Source of the DNA: CAZHTS01 sp964535315
GTDB lineage: Bacteria; Chloroflexota; Anaerolineae; Anaerolineales; Anaerolineaceae
DNA: 19,196 bases
Direction: 5' to 3'
NCBI GenBank assembly: GCA_964535315.1
Contig: CAZHTS010000084.1
Location: 1 to 19,196, forward strand
In this document: piece after piece, positions 7,283 to 14,771 of the stretch
Layout: each line of letters begins with the position of its first letter
Position numbering within the stretch: position 1 is the first letter of the stretch
Program-made: the position numbers and the translations under genes
Notes under the pieces: generated by a model
Seen by the model: the letters and a program-made list of their open reading frames with translations, nothing else
Told to the model about the DNA's origin: nothing
Databases searched by the model: none

Positions 7283-8806
7283 GTGAACACGCTCGAACAG
7301 GCCCTCTCCCTCCTGCTGCTGGACGTCGCCCGCTTCAGCCAGTTTTGCGGCGGCCTGCGCCTGCGCAGCTACCAGGCGCCGGTCGCCCGGGCGGTGATCC
7401 AGTCGGTGTTACAGGGCCGCGGCCTGAGCTTTGTGGTGCTGTTCCCGCGCCAGTCGGGCAAGAACGAGTTACAGGCGCAGATCGAAACCTACCTGCTCCT
7501 GCTGCTCAGCCGCGAACCGGCCGAGATGGTCAAGGTCTCGCCCACCTGGAAGCCGCAGGCGCAAAACGCCATGCGCCGCCTGGAGCGCGCCCTGCGACAC
7601 AATCTGCTGGCGCAGGGGCGCTGGGTAAAGGAGTCCGGCTACATCTACCGCTACGACAACGCCCGCATCACCTTCCTCTCCGGCGCCCCCGAAGCCAACA
7701 TCGTCGGCGCCACCGCCTCCGCCCTGCTCGAAATCGACGAAGCCCAAGACGTGCTCCCCGCCAAATACGACAAAGACATCGCCCCCATGGCCGCCAGCAC
7801 CAACGCCACGCGTGTCTTCTGGGGCACCGCCTGGAGCGCACAAACCCTGCTCGCCCGCGAACTGCGCGCCGCCCGCCAGGCCGAAGAAAAAGACGGCCAG
7901 CGCCGCGCCTTCGTCCTCACCGCCGACGATGTCGCCCGCGAAGTCCCCACCTACGGCCAGTTCGTCGCCGGCCAGGTCGCCCGCCTGGGCCGCAGCCACC
8001 CCATGATCCGCACCCAGTTCTACAGCGAAGAAATCGACGACCAGGGCGGCCTCTTCCCCCCCGCCCGCCAGGCCCTGCTCTTCGCCCCGCCCGCCCCCGT
8101 CGCCCCCACCCCCCGGCCCGGCGGCTGCTACGCCCTCCTCCTCGATATCGCCGGCGCCGACGAAACCCAGCCCACCCCCGCCGGCGACAACCCCACCCCG
8201 CTCAAAGACCGCGATTCCACCGCCGCCACCCTGGTCGAAATCGACCTCACCACCCTCAGCGATCCGCTCCTCGCCGCCCCGCGCTACCGCGCCCTGCTGC
8301 GCCTGGAATGGGTCGGCGTGCCCCACGCCCAACTCTACGGCCCACTGCGCACCCTGGCCGAAACCTGGAACGTGCGCCGCCTGGTCGTAGACGCCACCGG
8401 CATCGGCGCCGGCCTGGCCTCCTTCCTGCACAAAGCCCTCGGCGAGCGCGTCATCCCCTTCACCTTCACCGCCGCCAGCAAAAGCAAACTCGGCTGGGAC
8501 TTCCTCGCCCTCATCGACGCCGGCCGCTTCAGCGATTGCACCCCCGCCGGCCCCCTGCGCCAGCGCTTCACCGACCAGCTCAGCTACTGCCAGTACCAGG
8601 TGCTCGACGGCCCCGCCCACCTCCTGCGCTGGGCCGTCCCCGATGGCGCCCGCCACCCCCACACCGGCGAACCCCTCCACGACGACCTGCTGCTCTCCGC
8701 CGCCCTGTGCGCCGTCCTCGACGGCTGCGACTGGCGCACCAGCGGCGGTCCAACACTGCTGGTGCGCGCCGCCGACCCGCTGGACGAAATGGATCGCGGC
8801 TTTTGA
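7283..8806 (+). CDS. terL: Terminase large subunit, DNA-packaging ATPase and nuclease
   Basis: This 507-residue protein has the complete two-domain layout of a large terminase. In the ATPase part, Walker A is PRQSGKN at 55-61, Walker B is ALLEIDEAQ at 147-155 (D152, E153), and GTAWS at 181-185 fits the coupling motif. In the RNase H-like nuclease part the three acidic positions are D288 (LLLDIAG), D370 (VVDATGIGAG) and D467/D468 (HDDLLLSAAL). All key residues are present, so it is probably functional. It would drive genome translocation into a prohead through the portal encoded next door and cut the DNA. The GTG start is 3 bp after the previous stop and has only a weak ribosome site, suggesting coupled translation. 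From about position 7650 codon choice becomes strikingly C-ending. Confidence 0.93.
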   Translation: MNTLEQALSLLLLDVARFSQFCGGLRLRSYQAPVARAVIQSVLQGRGLSFVVLFPRQSGKNELQAQIETYLLLLLSREPAEMVKVSPTWKPQAQNAMRRLERALRHNLLAQGRWVKESGYIYRYDNARITFLSGAPEANIVGATASALLEIDEAQDVLPAKYDKDIAPMAASTNATRVFWGTAWSAQTLLARELRAARQAEEKDGQRRAFVLTADDVAREVPTYGQFVAGQVARLGRSHPMIRTQFYSEEIDDQGGLFPPARQALLFAPPAPVAPTPRPGGCYALLLDIAGADETQPTPAGDNPTPLKDRDSTAATLVEIDLTTLSDPLLAAPRYRALLRLEWVGVPHAQLYGPLRTLAETWNVRRLVVDATGIGAGLASFLHKALGERVIPFTFTAASKSKLGWDFLALIDAGRFSDCTPAGPLRQRFTDQLSYCQYQVLDGPAHLLRWAVPDGARHPHTGEPLHDDLLLSAALCAVLDGCDWRTSGGPTLLVRAADPLDEMDRGF

Positions 8807-8875
8807 GCGGCGCTTTCTGGCCTGGAAGAGATCCAAAACGCAACCATCTTCAATCCTTCAAGGAGGAACACGACC

Positions 8876-10153
8876 ATGAACATTCGCAACTGGCTGGTAA
8901 AGCAATTTCTGCAAGACGAGGTGCGCCGGCAGACCCGGCTGGCGGTGCAGGCGTTGGACGACGTCCGCGACCGGAGTTGGGCCACCAGCGCCGCCGAACG
9001 TGACCGCCAGGACTACGACCGCGAGGAAACGCTGCGCCTGGCGCTGGAGGCCTGGCGGGTCAATCCGCTGGCGCGGCGCATCGTGGCGCTGACCAGCCAA
9101 TACGTGGTCGGCAGCGGGGTGACGCTGACCTGTGCGCACGGCGCCACGCTGCATTTCTTGCACACCTTCTGGCAGCACCCACTCAACCACATGGCGACGC
9201 GCTGCGCCGAGTGGTGCGACGAACTGACCCGCACCGGCAACCTGTTCGTGCTGGTAAGCAGCGACGCGGCCGGGATGAGCTACGTGCGCGCCGTGCCGGC
9301 CAACGAGATCGAACGCATCGAAGCGCAGCCCAACGACGTGGAACAGGAATGCTGGATATGGCCCAAAGCCACGCCCGAAAACCCCGACCCGCGCCCCTGG
9401 CCGGGGCCCTACGCCCCGGCGGACGGCGAAGAAAACGACGCGGTCATGCTGCACTACGCCATCAACCGCCCGGTGGGGGCGCAGTGGGGCGAAAGCGACC
9501 TGGCCCCGCTGCTGCGCTGGTTGAGCCGCTACGCCGGCTGGCTGGAAGACCGCGCCCGGCTCAACCGCTACCGCACCGCCTTTCTGTACACGGTGCGCGG
9601 CCGTTACGGCAGCGAGGTCGAACGCCTGGCGCGCCAGGCGGAGTTGAACGCCAACCCGCCCAGCCCGGGCAGCATCCTCGTCACCGACGAAGGTGAAAGC
9701 TGGGAGGTGATTGCGCCGCAGTTGGAAGCCGACCAGGCCAACGAAGACGGGCTGGCGCTGAAGAAGATGATCGCCGCCGGGGCGGGCATTCCCATGCACT
9801 TTCTGGCCGAACCGGAGAGCGCCACGCGCACCACGGCCGAGGCCGCCGGCGGCCCGACCTATCGCCACTACGAACAACGCCAGGCCTTCTTCCTGTGGCT
9901 GCTGCAAGACCTGCTGCAGCAGGTCGCGGCCCGGCGGGCGCAGGTCGACCGGCGCATCGCCCCGCTGGCCGAAATCCGCGTGCTGGGCGCCGACATCAGC
10001 GCCCGCGACAACCTCAACCTGGCGCAGGCCGCCCGCTACGCCTACGGCGCCTTCGCCCGCCTGCGCCAGAACGAATTGATCGACGACGCCGAGCTGCTGC
10101 GTGTGGTCTACCGCTTTGCCGGCGAGACCAGCAACCTGCCCGATGTTCCTTAA
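8876..10153 (+). CDS. Phage portal protein
   Basis: This 425-residue protein has a portal-type N-terminal half: a charged helical start, then AWRVNPLARRIVALTSQYVVGSGVT-type sequence at about 59-83, where portals carry the conserved NP...R...VVG.G pattern. AGIPMHFLAEPES near residue 302 followed by TTAEAAGGP is typical of the wing/crown region, and a helical C-terminus follows. It is slightly short but within the range for HK97-like portals. It would form the dodecameric ring at one capsid vertex, bound by the terminase. The ATG has a strong AAGGAGG (8860-8866). The 69-bp spacer after the terminase gene contains nothing else I recognise. Its codon use is G/C-balanced, unlike the genes on either side. 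Confidence 0.88.
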   Translation: MNIRNWLVKQFLQDEVRRQTRLAVQALDDVRDRSWATSAAERDRQDYDREETLRLALEAWRVNPLARRIVALTSQYVVGSGVTLTCAHGATLHFLHTFWQHPLNHMATRCAEWCDELTRTGNLFVLVSSDAAGMSYVRAVPANEIERIEAQPNDVEQECWIWPKATPENPDPRPWPGPYAPADGEENDAVMLHYAINRPVGAQWGESDLAPLLRWLSRYAGWLEDRARLNRYRTAFLYTVRGRYGSEVERLARQAELNANPPSPGSILVTDEGESWEVIAPQLEADQANEDGLALKKMIAAGAGIPMHFLAEPESATRTTAEAAGGPTYRHYEQRQAFFLWLLQDLLQQVAARRAQVDRRIAPLAEIRVLGADISARDNLNLAQAARYAYGAFARLRQNELIDDAELLRVVYRFAGETSNLPDVP

Positions 10154-10216
10154 CAGCGGCCGCAAAAAGAGACCGATCCATCCACAGACAAACCAATCCA
10201 TTCTAAGGAGGACCCC

Positions 10217-12390
10217 ATGCCCGAAACCGAAATCCGCCAGACCTTCACCTTCCCCTTCACCCCGCCCGCCGCAGACGCCGCAAGCGACGCCCCGCCCGGC
10301 GCCGAGATCGCCATCCTCGCCATCACCGCCGGCGTCGGCAACGGCTGGGAATTCACCCCCGCCGCCCTGCAAGAAAGCCTGTCGCTGTGGGACAACACCC
10401 AGGTCTTCATCGACCACGCCTACTTCGCCCCCCAATCCCTGCGCAACCTCGCCGGCGTCTGCACCGCCCCCACCTGGAACCCCCAGCACAGCGGCGTCCA
10501 ACTCCAACTCCGCCCCCTCGGCCCCGCCGCCCACATCCTCGCCGAACTGGCAAACGCCGCCCACGCCGGCCAACCCCTGCCCGGCGTCGGCTTCTCCGCC
10601 GACCTGGTCTTCACCGCCCAGGCCCGCAAAGTCCAAAAAATCCTGCGCATCCACTCCGTCGACCTGGTCATCAACCCGGCCCGCGGAGGCGCCTTCCTAC
10701 AATCCATCTGGATTCCATCCCCCCAGGAGACCCCCATGCCTACCCAACCCGAAGAAACCACCCCCACCCCCGCCGCAGCCGCAGCCGCAGCCCAGAGCCT
10801 GAGCCAGGGCCAGAGCTTAAGCCAGGGCCAGAGCCTGAGCCAGGGCCAGAGCCAGGACCATGGCCAGAGCCAGATCCCGGATTCCATCCAACAACTGCGC
10901 CTGCAAATGTGCGCCAGCNNNNNNNNNNNNNNNNNNNNNNNNNNNNNNNNNNNNNNNNNNNNNNNNNNNNNNNNNNNNNNNNNNNNNNNNNNNNNNNNNN
11001 NNNNNNNNNNNNNNNNNNCCAGAGCCAGATCCCGGATTCCATCCAACAACTGCGCCTGCAAATGTGCGCCAGCCTGCTCGACACCACCCTGGCCGCCTCC
11101 CACCTGCCCGCCCCCGTCCAGCAGCGCATCCGCAAACGCTTCGCCAACCAGGTCTTCGAAGCCCCCGCCCTCCAGGCCGAAATCGAAGACGCCCGCACCC
11201 TCGTCTCCGAACTCACCGGCCCCGCCGCCGTCCACGGCCCCGCCGGGCGCATCTCCGCCGTCTTCTCCTCCGAAGACCAACTCCAGGCCGCCGTCGACGA
11301 CCTGCTCGACGCCCCCCGTGACCCCGCCCACACCGCCCTGCACGTCGCCCCCCTCAGCGGCGTGCGCGAACTCTACCTCATGCTCACCGGCGACGACGAC
11401 CTCCACGGCGGCTACCACCCCAACCGCGCCCGCCTCGCCACCACCGCCGACTTCGCCGGCCTGGTCAAAAACGCCCTCAACAAAATCATCATCAACCGCT
11501 GGGACGAACTCGGCCGCGCCGGCTACACCTGGTGGGAACGCATCGCCACCGTCGAACACTTCGCCACCCTCCAACAAATCACCGGCACCCTCGTCGGCAC
11601 CGTTGGCCCGCTGCCCGTCGTCGCCGAAGGCGCCGCCTACACCGAGCTCGCCGTCGGCGACTCCCCCGAAACCGCCGACTGGACCAAATACGGCGGCTAC
11701 ATCCCCCTCACCCTCGAACTCATCGACCGCGACGAAACCCGCAAACTGCGCGCCTACCCCCGCGAACTGGCCGCCGCCGGCCTGCGCAAAATCTCCGCCC
11801 TCGTCGCCGCCCTCTTCACCGCCAACTCCGGCGCCGGCCCCACCCTGGCCGATGGCGGCAACCTCTTCAACGCCACCGTCGCCACCACCGCCGGCGGCCA
11901 CGCCAACCTGCGCACCGCCGCCCTGACCCCCGCCGAATGGGAAGCCATCTCCGCCGCCGTCTACGCCCAGCCCATGCTCATCAAAAACGCCTCCGGCGTC
12001 TACGGCGCCGGCCCCAAAATGGCCCTCAACCCCCGCTACCTGCTCGTCCCCCGCCCCCTGCAGCTGGCCGCCATGAAAATCCTCTACCCCAGCCTCGAAA
12101 ACGCCGCCAACATCTACAGCGAAAACCAGCAGCGTGGCCAGCCCGGCGACGTCATCACCGTCCCCGAATGGACCGACCCCAACGACTTCGCCGCCGTCTG
12201 CGACCCCCGCCTCGCCCCCGCCATCTTCATCGGCGAACGCTTCGGCCTGCGCCCCGAAATCTTCATCGCCGGCAGCGAACAATCCCCCGCCGTCTTCACC
12301 AACGACGAACACCGCATCAAAGTCCGTCACTTCCTCGCCGTGTGGGTCAACGACTTCCGCCCCCTCCACAAAAACAACGTCGCCGCCTGA
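10217..12390 (+). CDS. Prohead protease fused to major capsid protein (ORF spans an assembly gap)
   Basis: As printed, 100 N and a duplicated 55 bp break this ORF. Removing one 55-bp copy and the Ns (155 bp) joins the two frames exactly, giving 672 residues. Residues 1-165 are a caudoviral prohead protease: H67 in FIDHAYF, S127 in GVGFSADLVF, and the ending IHSVDLVINPARGG. Residues 175-218 are a Pro/Ala and SLSQGQ-repeat linker. About 220-345 is helical and may be a scaffold or delta domain. About 350-672 is an HK97-fold major capsid protein, closest in appearance to Mu gpT-like heads (YTELAVGDSPET near 423, RYLLVPRPLQ near 555, IKVRHF near 649). TAAGGAGG (10204-10211) precedes the ATG. Self-cleavage would release the capsid subunit. 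Codons are strongly C-ending. Confidence 0.88.
10725..10738 (+). promoter_or_regulatory. Internal in-frame ribosome site and ATG within the protease-capsid ORF
   Basis: AGGAG (10725-10729) lies six bases before ATG 10736, which is codon 174 of the fusion and in frame. It falls just after the protease domain and before the SLSQGQ linker. Initiation here would yield a product of about 499 residues (scaffold plus capsid) without protease, similar in logic to the nested C/Nu3 genes of lambda. This would give excess capsid over protease. Confidence 0.55.
10793..10864 (+). repeat. 18-bp tandem repeats encoding SLSQGQ linker
   Basis: Three 18-bp units (10793-10810, 10811-10828, 10829-10846) of the form CAGAGCCTGAGCCAGGGC are followed by a diverged fourth (10847-10864). 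They encode the Gln/Ser linker between protease and capsid domains and keep the frame. The repeats end exactly where the assembly overlap begins, so the true copy number is uncertain. Confidence 0.85.
10864..11073. other. Scaffold gap of 100 N with identical 55-bp flanks
   Basis: Positions 10864-10918 and 11019-11073 are identical over 55 bp and abut the N-run (10919-11018) on both sides. An overlap ending exactly at both contig ends, with a round gap size, points to two contigs that overlap but were not merged. Collapsing them restores one continuous reading frame through the protease-capsid gene. Confidence 0.93.
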
Positions 12391-12397
12391 AAATAGC

Positions 12398-12436
12398 GTG
12401 CTGCTGTGCGCCGGCTTTGCCGGTGCACAGCAGCAC
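12398..12436 (+). promoter_or_regulatory. Long stem-loop between capsid gene and next gene
   Basis: GTGCTGCTGTGC (12398-12409) pairs with GCACAGCAGCAC (12425-12436). A G-T wobble and CCGGC/GCCGG extend the stem to 18 bp, closing on a TTT triloop. It begins 8 bp after the capsid stop codon and ends 7 bp before the AAAGGAG of the next gene. No T-run follows, so a simple intrinsic terminator is unlikely. An RNA processing or 3'-stabilising element that raises capsid mRNA over downstream genes fits the position. Confidence 0.75.
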
Positions 12437-12455
12437 AAACAAAAAGGAGCCTCGC

Positions 12456-12659
12456 ATGTCCCCCGAAAACAAACTCCAGCGCCTGCTGCGCTCACGCAAA
12501 TTCTGGGCCGCCCTCATCGGCCTGCTCATCGTCATCCTCAAAGCCCTCGCCCCCGACCTGGCCATCAACGAAGACCAACTCAACAACCTCGTCACCCTCA
12601 TCGCCGCCTTCATCCTCGGCACCGGCCTCGATGACGGCCTCGCCGCCTTGCGCCCATGA
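12456..12659 (+). CDS. Small holin-like membrane protein
   Basis: This 67-residue protein has AAAGGAG (12443-12449) six bases before the ATG. A basic N-terminus (LLRSRK, about 9-14) leads to a hydrophobic helix at about 16-31, an acidic linker (DLAINEDQ) and a second hydrophobic segment at about 42-57, then GLDDGLAALRP. Small size, two short membrane segments and location in a head-gene operon are typical of phage holins or holin-like peptides. No endolysin gene is recognised nearby, so release by lysis is not shown. The stop overlaps the next start as ATGA. Confidence 0.65.
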   Translation: MSPENKLQRLLRSRKFWAALIGLLIVILKALAPDLAINEDQLNNLVTLIAAFILGTGLDDGLAALRP

Positions 12660-12841
12660 CACCCCGCAAAGCCCCCCGCCCCGGCGGCCCAACCCCACCC
12701 CTGGCCGGCCCCGCCGGCCAGGCCCCCCCGCCCCCCGCCGCAATCCTCGCCCAGGCCACCCGCCCCGACGGCGTCCGCGTCTTCATCCTCATCACCGGCC
12801 AGAAAATCATCCTCCCACCCCAAGCAAAGGAGATGTCATGA
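12656..12841 (+). CDS. Short Pro/Ala-rich protein, unknown function
   Basis: This 61-residue ORF starts by an ATGA overlap with the holin-like gene and ends at 12841, 3 bp before the next ATG, an arrangement typical of translational coupling. Residues 1-30 are Pro/Ala/Gly-rich and probably disordered. Residues 38-55 (GVRVFILITGQKIILPP) look like two beta strands. I recognise no family. Coupling at both ends argues for a real gene, but the low-complexity, C-rich sequence means that a chance ORF cannot be excluded. Confidence 0.45.
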   Translation: MTPRKAPRPGGPTPPLAGPAGQAPPPPAAILAQATRPDGVRVFILITGQKIILPPQAKEMS

Positions 12842-12844
12842 AAG

Positions 12845-13486
12845 ATGAACACCCTGCCAACCCTTCGTTATCGTCTACGCGTCCTGTTGGGCGCCAGCGC
12901 CGCCGGAACCTGGCGCGACGACCTGCTGGACGAAGCGCTGCGCCTGGCGCTGCTCGAATACAGCCAGGCCTGCCCGCGCCTGCGCCAGACCACCCTGACC
13001 GTCAGCGACGACGCGGCCGGAATTGCGCTGGATGCGCTCGAAAACCTGCTCCAGGTATCCGGCGTGCACTGGCCGTATCAGCCAGACAGCATCCGCCAGC
13101 CGGCCAACCGGGTGAACGGCTGGCGGCTGACGTGGGACGACGGCCGGCCGCGCCTGTGGCTGCGCACCCAGGCGGGCGCAGCCCCGCAGCCCGGCGACAG
13201 TCTGCACGTGTGGTACGCCGCCGGGCACTGCCTGGACGGGCTGGACGGGGCGACGAGCACCAGCCTGCCGCCGGGGCAGAGCGCCCTGCTGCTGCAAGGC
13301 GCCCTGGGTCTGGTGATCTGCTGGCACGCCCTCGACCCGCTGGAATGGTCCGGCCGGGGCGAAGCCGCCGCCCGGCTGCACGCCTGGGGCAAAGAGCGGC
13401 TGAACGAATTTCGCCAGAACCTGTGGAACCGGCGCGCCGCGCCGGGCGGGCCGCAGATCGAAGCGGTCTGGCCGCTGGACGGGTGA
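12845..13486 (+). CDS. Head-completion/connector-like adaptor protein
   Basis: This 213-residue protein begins with a helical pattern seen in phage gp6/gp15-type adaptors: LRVLLGA, then TWRDDLLDEALRLALLEYSQACPR at about 22-45. A beta-rich middle follows (residues 50-130), then a helical C-terminus with GALGLVICWHALDPLEW and AAARLHAWGKERLNEFRQ. Such proteins bind beneath the portal and seal the packaged head. The order portal, protease, capsid, connector agrees. AAAGGAG (12826-12832) is 12 bp upstream, rather far. Another ATG at 12838 is closer but out of this frame. From here codon use returns to a mixed G/C pattern. Confidence 0.6.
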   Translation: MNTLPTLRYRLRVLLGASAAGTWRDDLLDEALRLALLEYSQACPRLRQTTLTVSDDAAGIALDALENLLQVSGVHWPYQPDSIRQPANRVNGWRLTWDDGRPRLWLRTQAGAAPQPGDSLHVWYAAGHCLDGLDGATSTSLPPGQSALLLQGALGLVICWHALDPLEWSGRGEAAARLHAWGKERLNEFRQNLWNRRAAPGGPQIEAVWPLDG

Positions 13487-13490
13487 AGCC

Positions 13491-14768
13491 ATGTACGCCA
13501 TGAGCCTGACGTGCGGCGAAGACACCCTGGCGCTGTACGGCGCGCCGCTGCGCCAGGCGCGGCTGACGGCGCCGGCGGCCGGCGACCCGGATGAGGTGCA
13601 GCAGGCGCTGGAACTGTCCTTTGAAGACGGCCCGGCGGCGGCGCAGGCCTGGTTAGAGCAGGCCGGGCGGCTGTTATCCGGCGAGCGCCCGCAGTTGACG
13701 GTGCAGCCCGAAGAAGGCGGCCCGAGCTACCAGACCCCGCTGTACGCCTGGCGCTGGCAAGCGCTGGACGGCATGGGCGCCGCCCTGCGCGGCGGGGCGC
13801 GCCTGGCGCTGCGCCGGGCGGACTGGTGGCAGGGCCCCGAGACGGCGCTGGCGCTGAGCAACCCGCACGGCCAGGCGCAGGACGGCGGGCTGACGGTGTA
13901 CAACCACAGCGACGCCGGCCACGCCAACCACGCGCACATCTCCGGCGCCGGCCTGGCCGGCGATCTGCCGGCCGCCTGCCGGGTGGAGATCGAAAACCCG
14001 CTGGCCGGCCAGGTCTTCGCCCACCTGTACCTGGCGCTGGACGCTCACCCCGGCGCGCAGGCGTTCAACCCCACGCTGGAAGGCGAACAGTGCACGCTGG
14101 CAGCCGGCGGCGCCGCCCCCACCCTCGACACAGCGTGCAGCGGCGGCGCCTGGCAGCGCGCCAGTTGGAGCGGAGCAGGCGAAACCGTCGTGTTGGGGTG
14201 GGAACTGAGCGGCGCACAGAGTGCTCACTGCGCCGGGCGGGTGCTGCGCCCGCTGGCGCGCTTCGCCGCCCCACCCGGCGCCGGCAACCTGTGGCTGCGC
14301 TGGCTGTTATCCGCCGGTGCAGCGCTGGAATACAGCCCGCGCCAGTTGCTCACCGCCGGCCAGATGCTGCAACCCCTGCCGCCGCTCTACCTGCCGGCCG
14401 GGCAGAGCGGCGCGCTGCAACTCTATTTGCTGGCGCAGCCCACCACAGACGGCAGTTATCAACTGGACGTGGACTTCGTGCAACTGCTGCCCGCCGACGG
14501 CTGGCGCCAGTATTGCCCCGCCCCCGACCTGGGCCTCGGCCATCAACAGACTCTGGTGGACGATGGGGTGCAGGAGCGCCTGTACGCCCGCAGCGCGGCC
14601 GGGAATCTGGCCGGCTACACCGCCCTGGGGCCGGGCGTGCGTTTGAAACCGGGGGTGGATCAGCGCCTGTACTGGCTGTGCGCCGGCAGCAGCGGCAGCG
14701 CCCCGGCCGGCCAGCAGGCCCGCCTGCGGGTCAGTTACCGGCCGCGCTGGCGGCAGATCGTGGAGTGA
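13491..14768 (+). CDS. Virion structural protein, tail/baseplate-like, unknown family
   Basis: This 425-residue protein starts 4 bp after the previous stop; ATG 13500 is an alternative start. The N-terminal 120 residues alternate beta strands and short helices (AAAQAWLEQAGRLLSG near 44-59) and resemble tail or Dit-like modules only vaguely. Residues about 125-260 (LTVYNHSD, GDLPAACRVEIENPL) look like a beta-sandwich. The C-terminal part (PRQLLTAGQMLQPLPPLYLPAG near 284) also appears beta-rich. I know no precise family. Its place after the connector and coupling with the next gene suggest a particle surface or tail-tip component. No signal peptide or membrane segment is seen. Confidence 0.55.
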   Translation: MYAMSLTCGEDTLALYGAPLRQARLTAPAAGDPDEVQQALELSFEDGPAAAQAWLEQAGRLLSGERPQLTVQPEEGGPSYQTPLYAWRWQALDGMGAALRGGARLALRRADWWQGPETALALSNPHGQAQDGGLTVYNHSDAGHANHAHISGAGLAGDLPAACRVEIENPLAGQVFAHLYLALDAHPGAQAFNPTLEGEQCTLAAGGAAPTLDTACSGGAWQRASWSGAGETVVLGWELSGAQSAHCAGRVLRPLARFAAPPGAGNLWLRWLLSAGAALEYSPRQLLTAGQMLQPLPPLYLPAGQSGALQLYLLAQPTTDGSYQLDVDFVQLLPADGWRQYCPAPDLGLGHQQTLVDDGVQERLYARSAAGNLAGYTALGPGVRLKPGVDQRLYWLCAGSSGSAPAGQQARLRVSYRPRWRQIVE

Positions 14769-14771
14769 GCC

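Noticed and set aside
7204..9003. A 599-codon Arg/Pro-rich plus-strand frame across terL and portal
   Set aside because: It is out of frame with the terminase and portal genes, and its Arg/Pro repeats mirror their codon bias. It has no ribosome site of its own.
8858..10654. A 598-codon minus-strand frame opposite the portal gene
   Set aside because: It is antisense to a well-supported portal gene and lacks motifs or a plausible start signal.
12406..13503. A 365-codon frame over the holin-like, Pro-rich and connector genes, and the ATG at 12838
   Set aside because: The Ser/Pro/Arg-rich translation is a shadow of the neighbouring frames. The 12845 frame gives an adaptor-like protein, whereas the 12838 frame does not, despite its better ribosome-site spacing.
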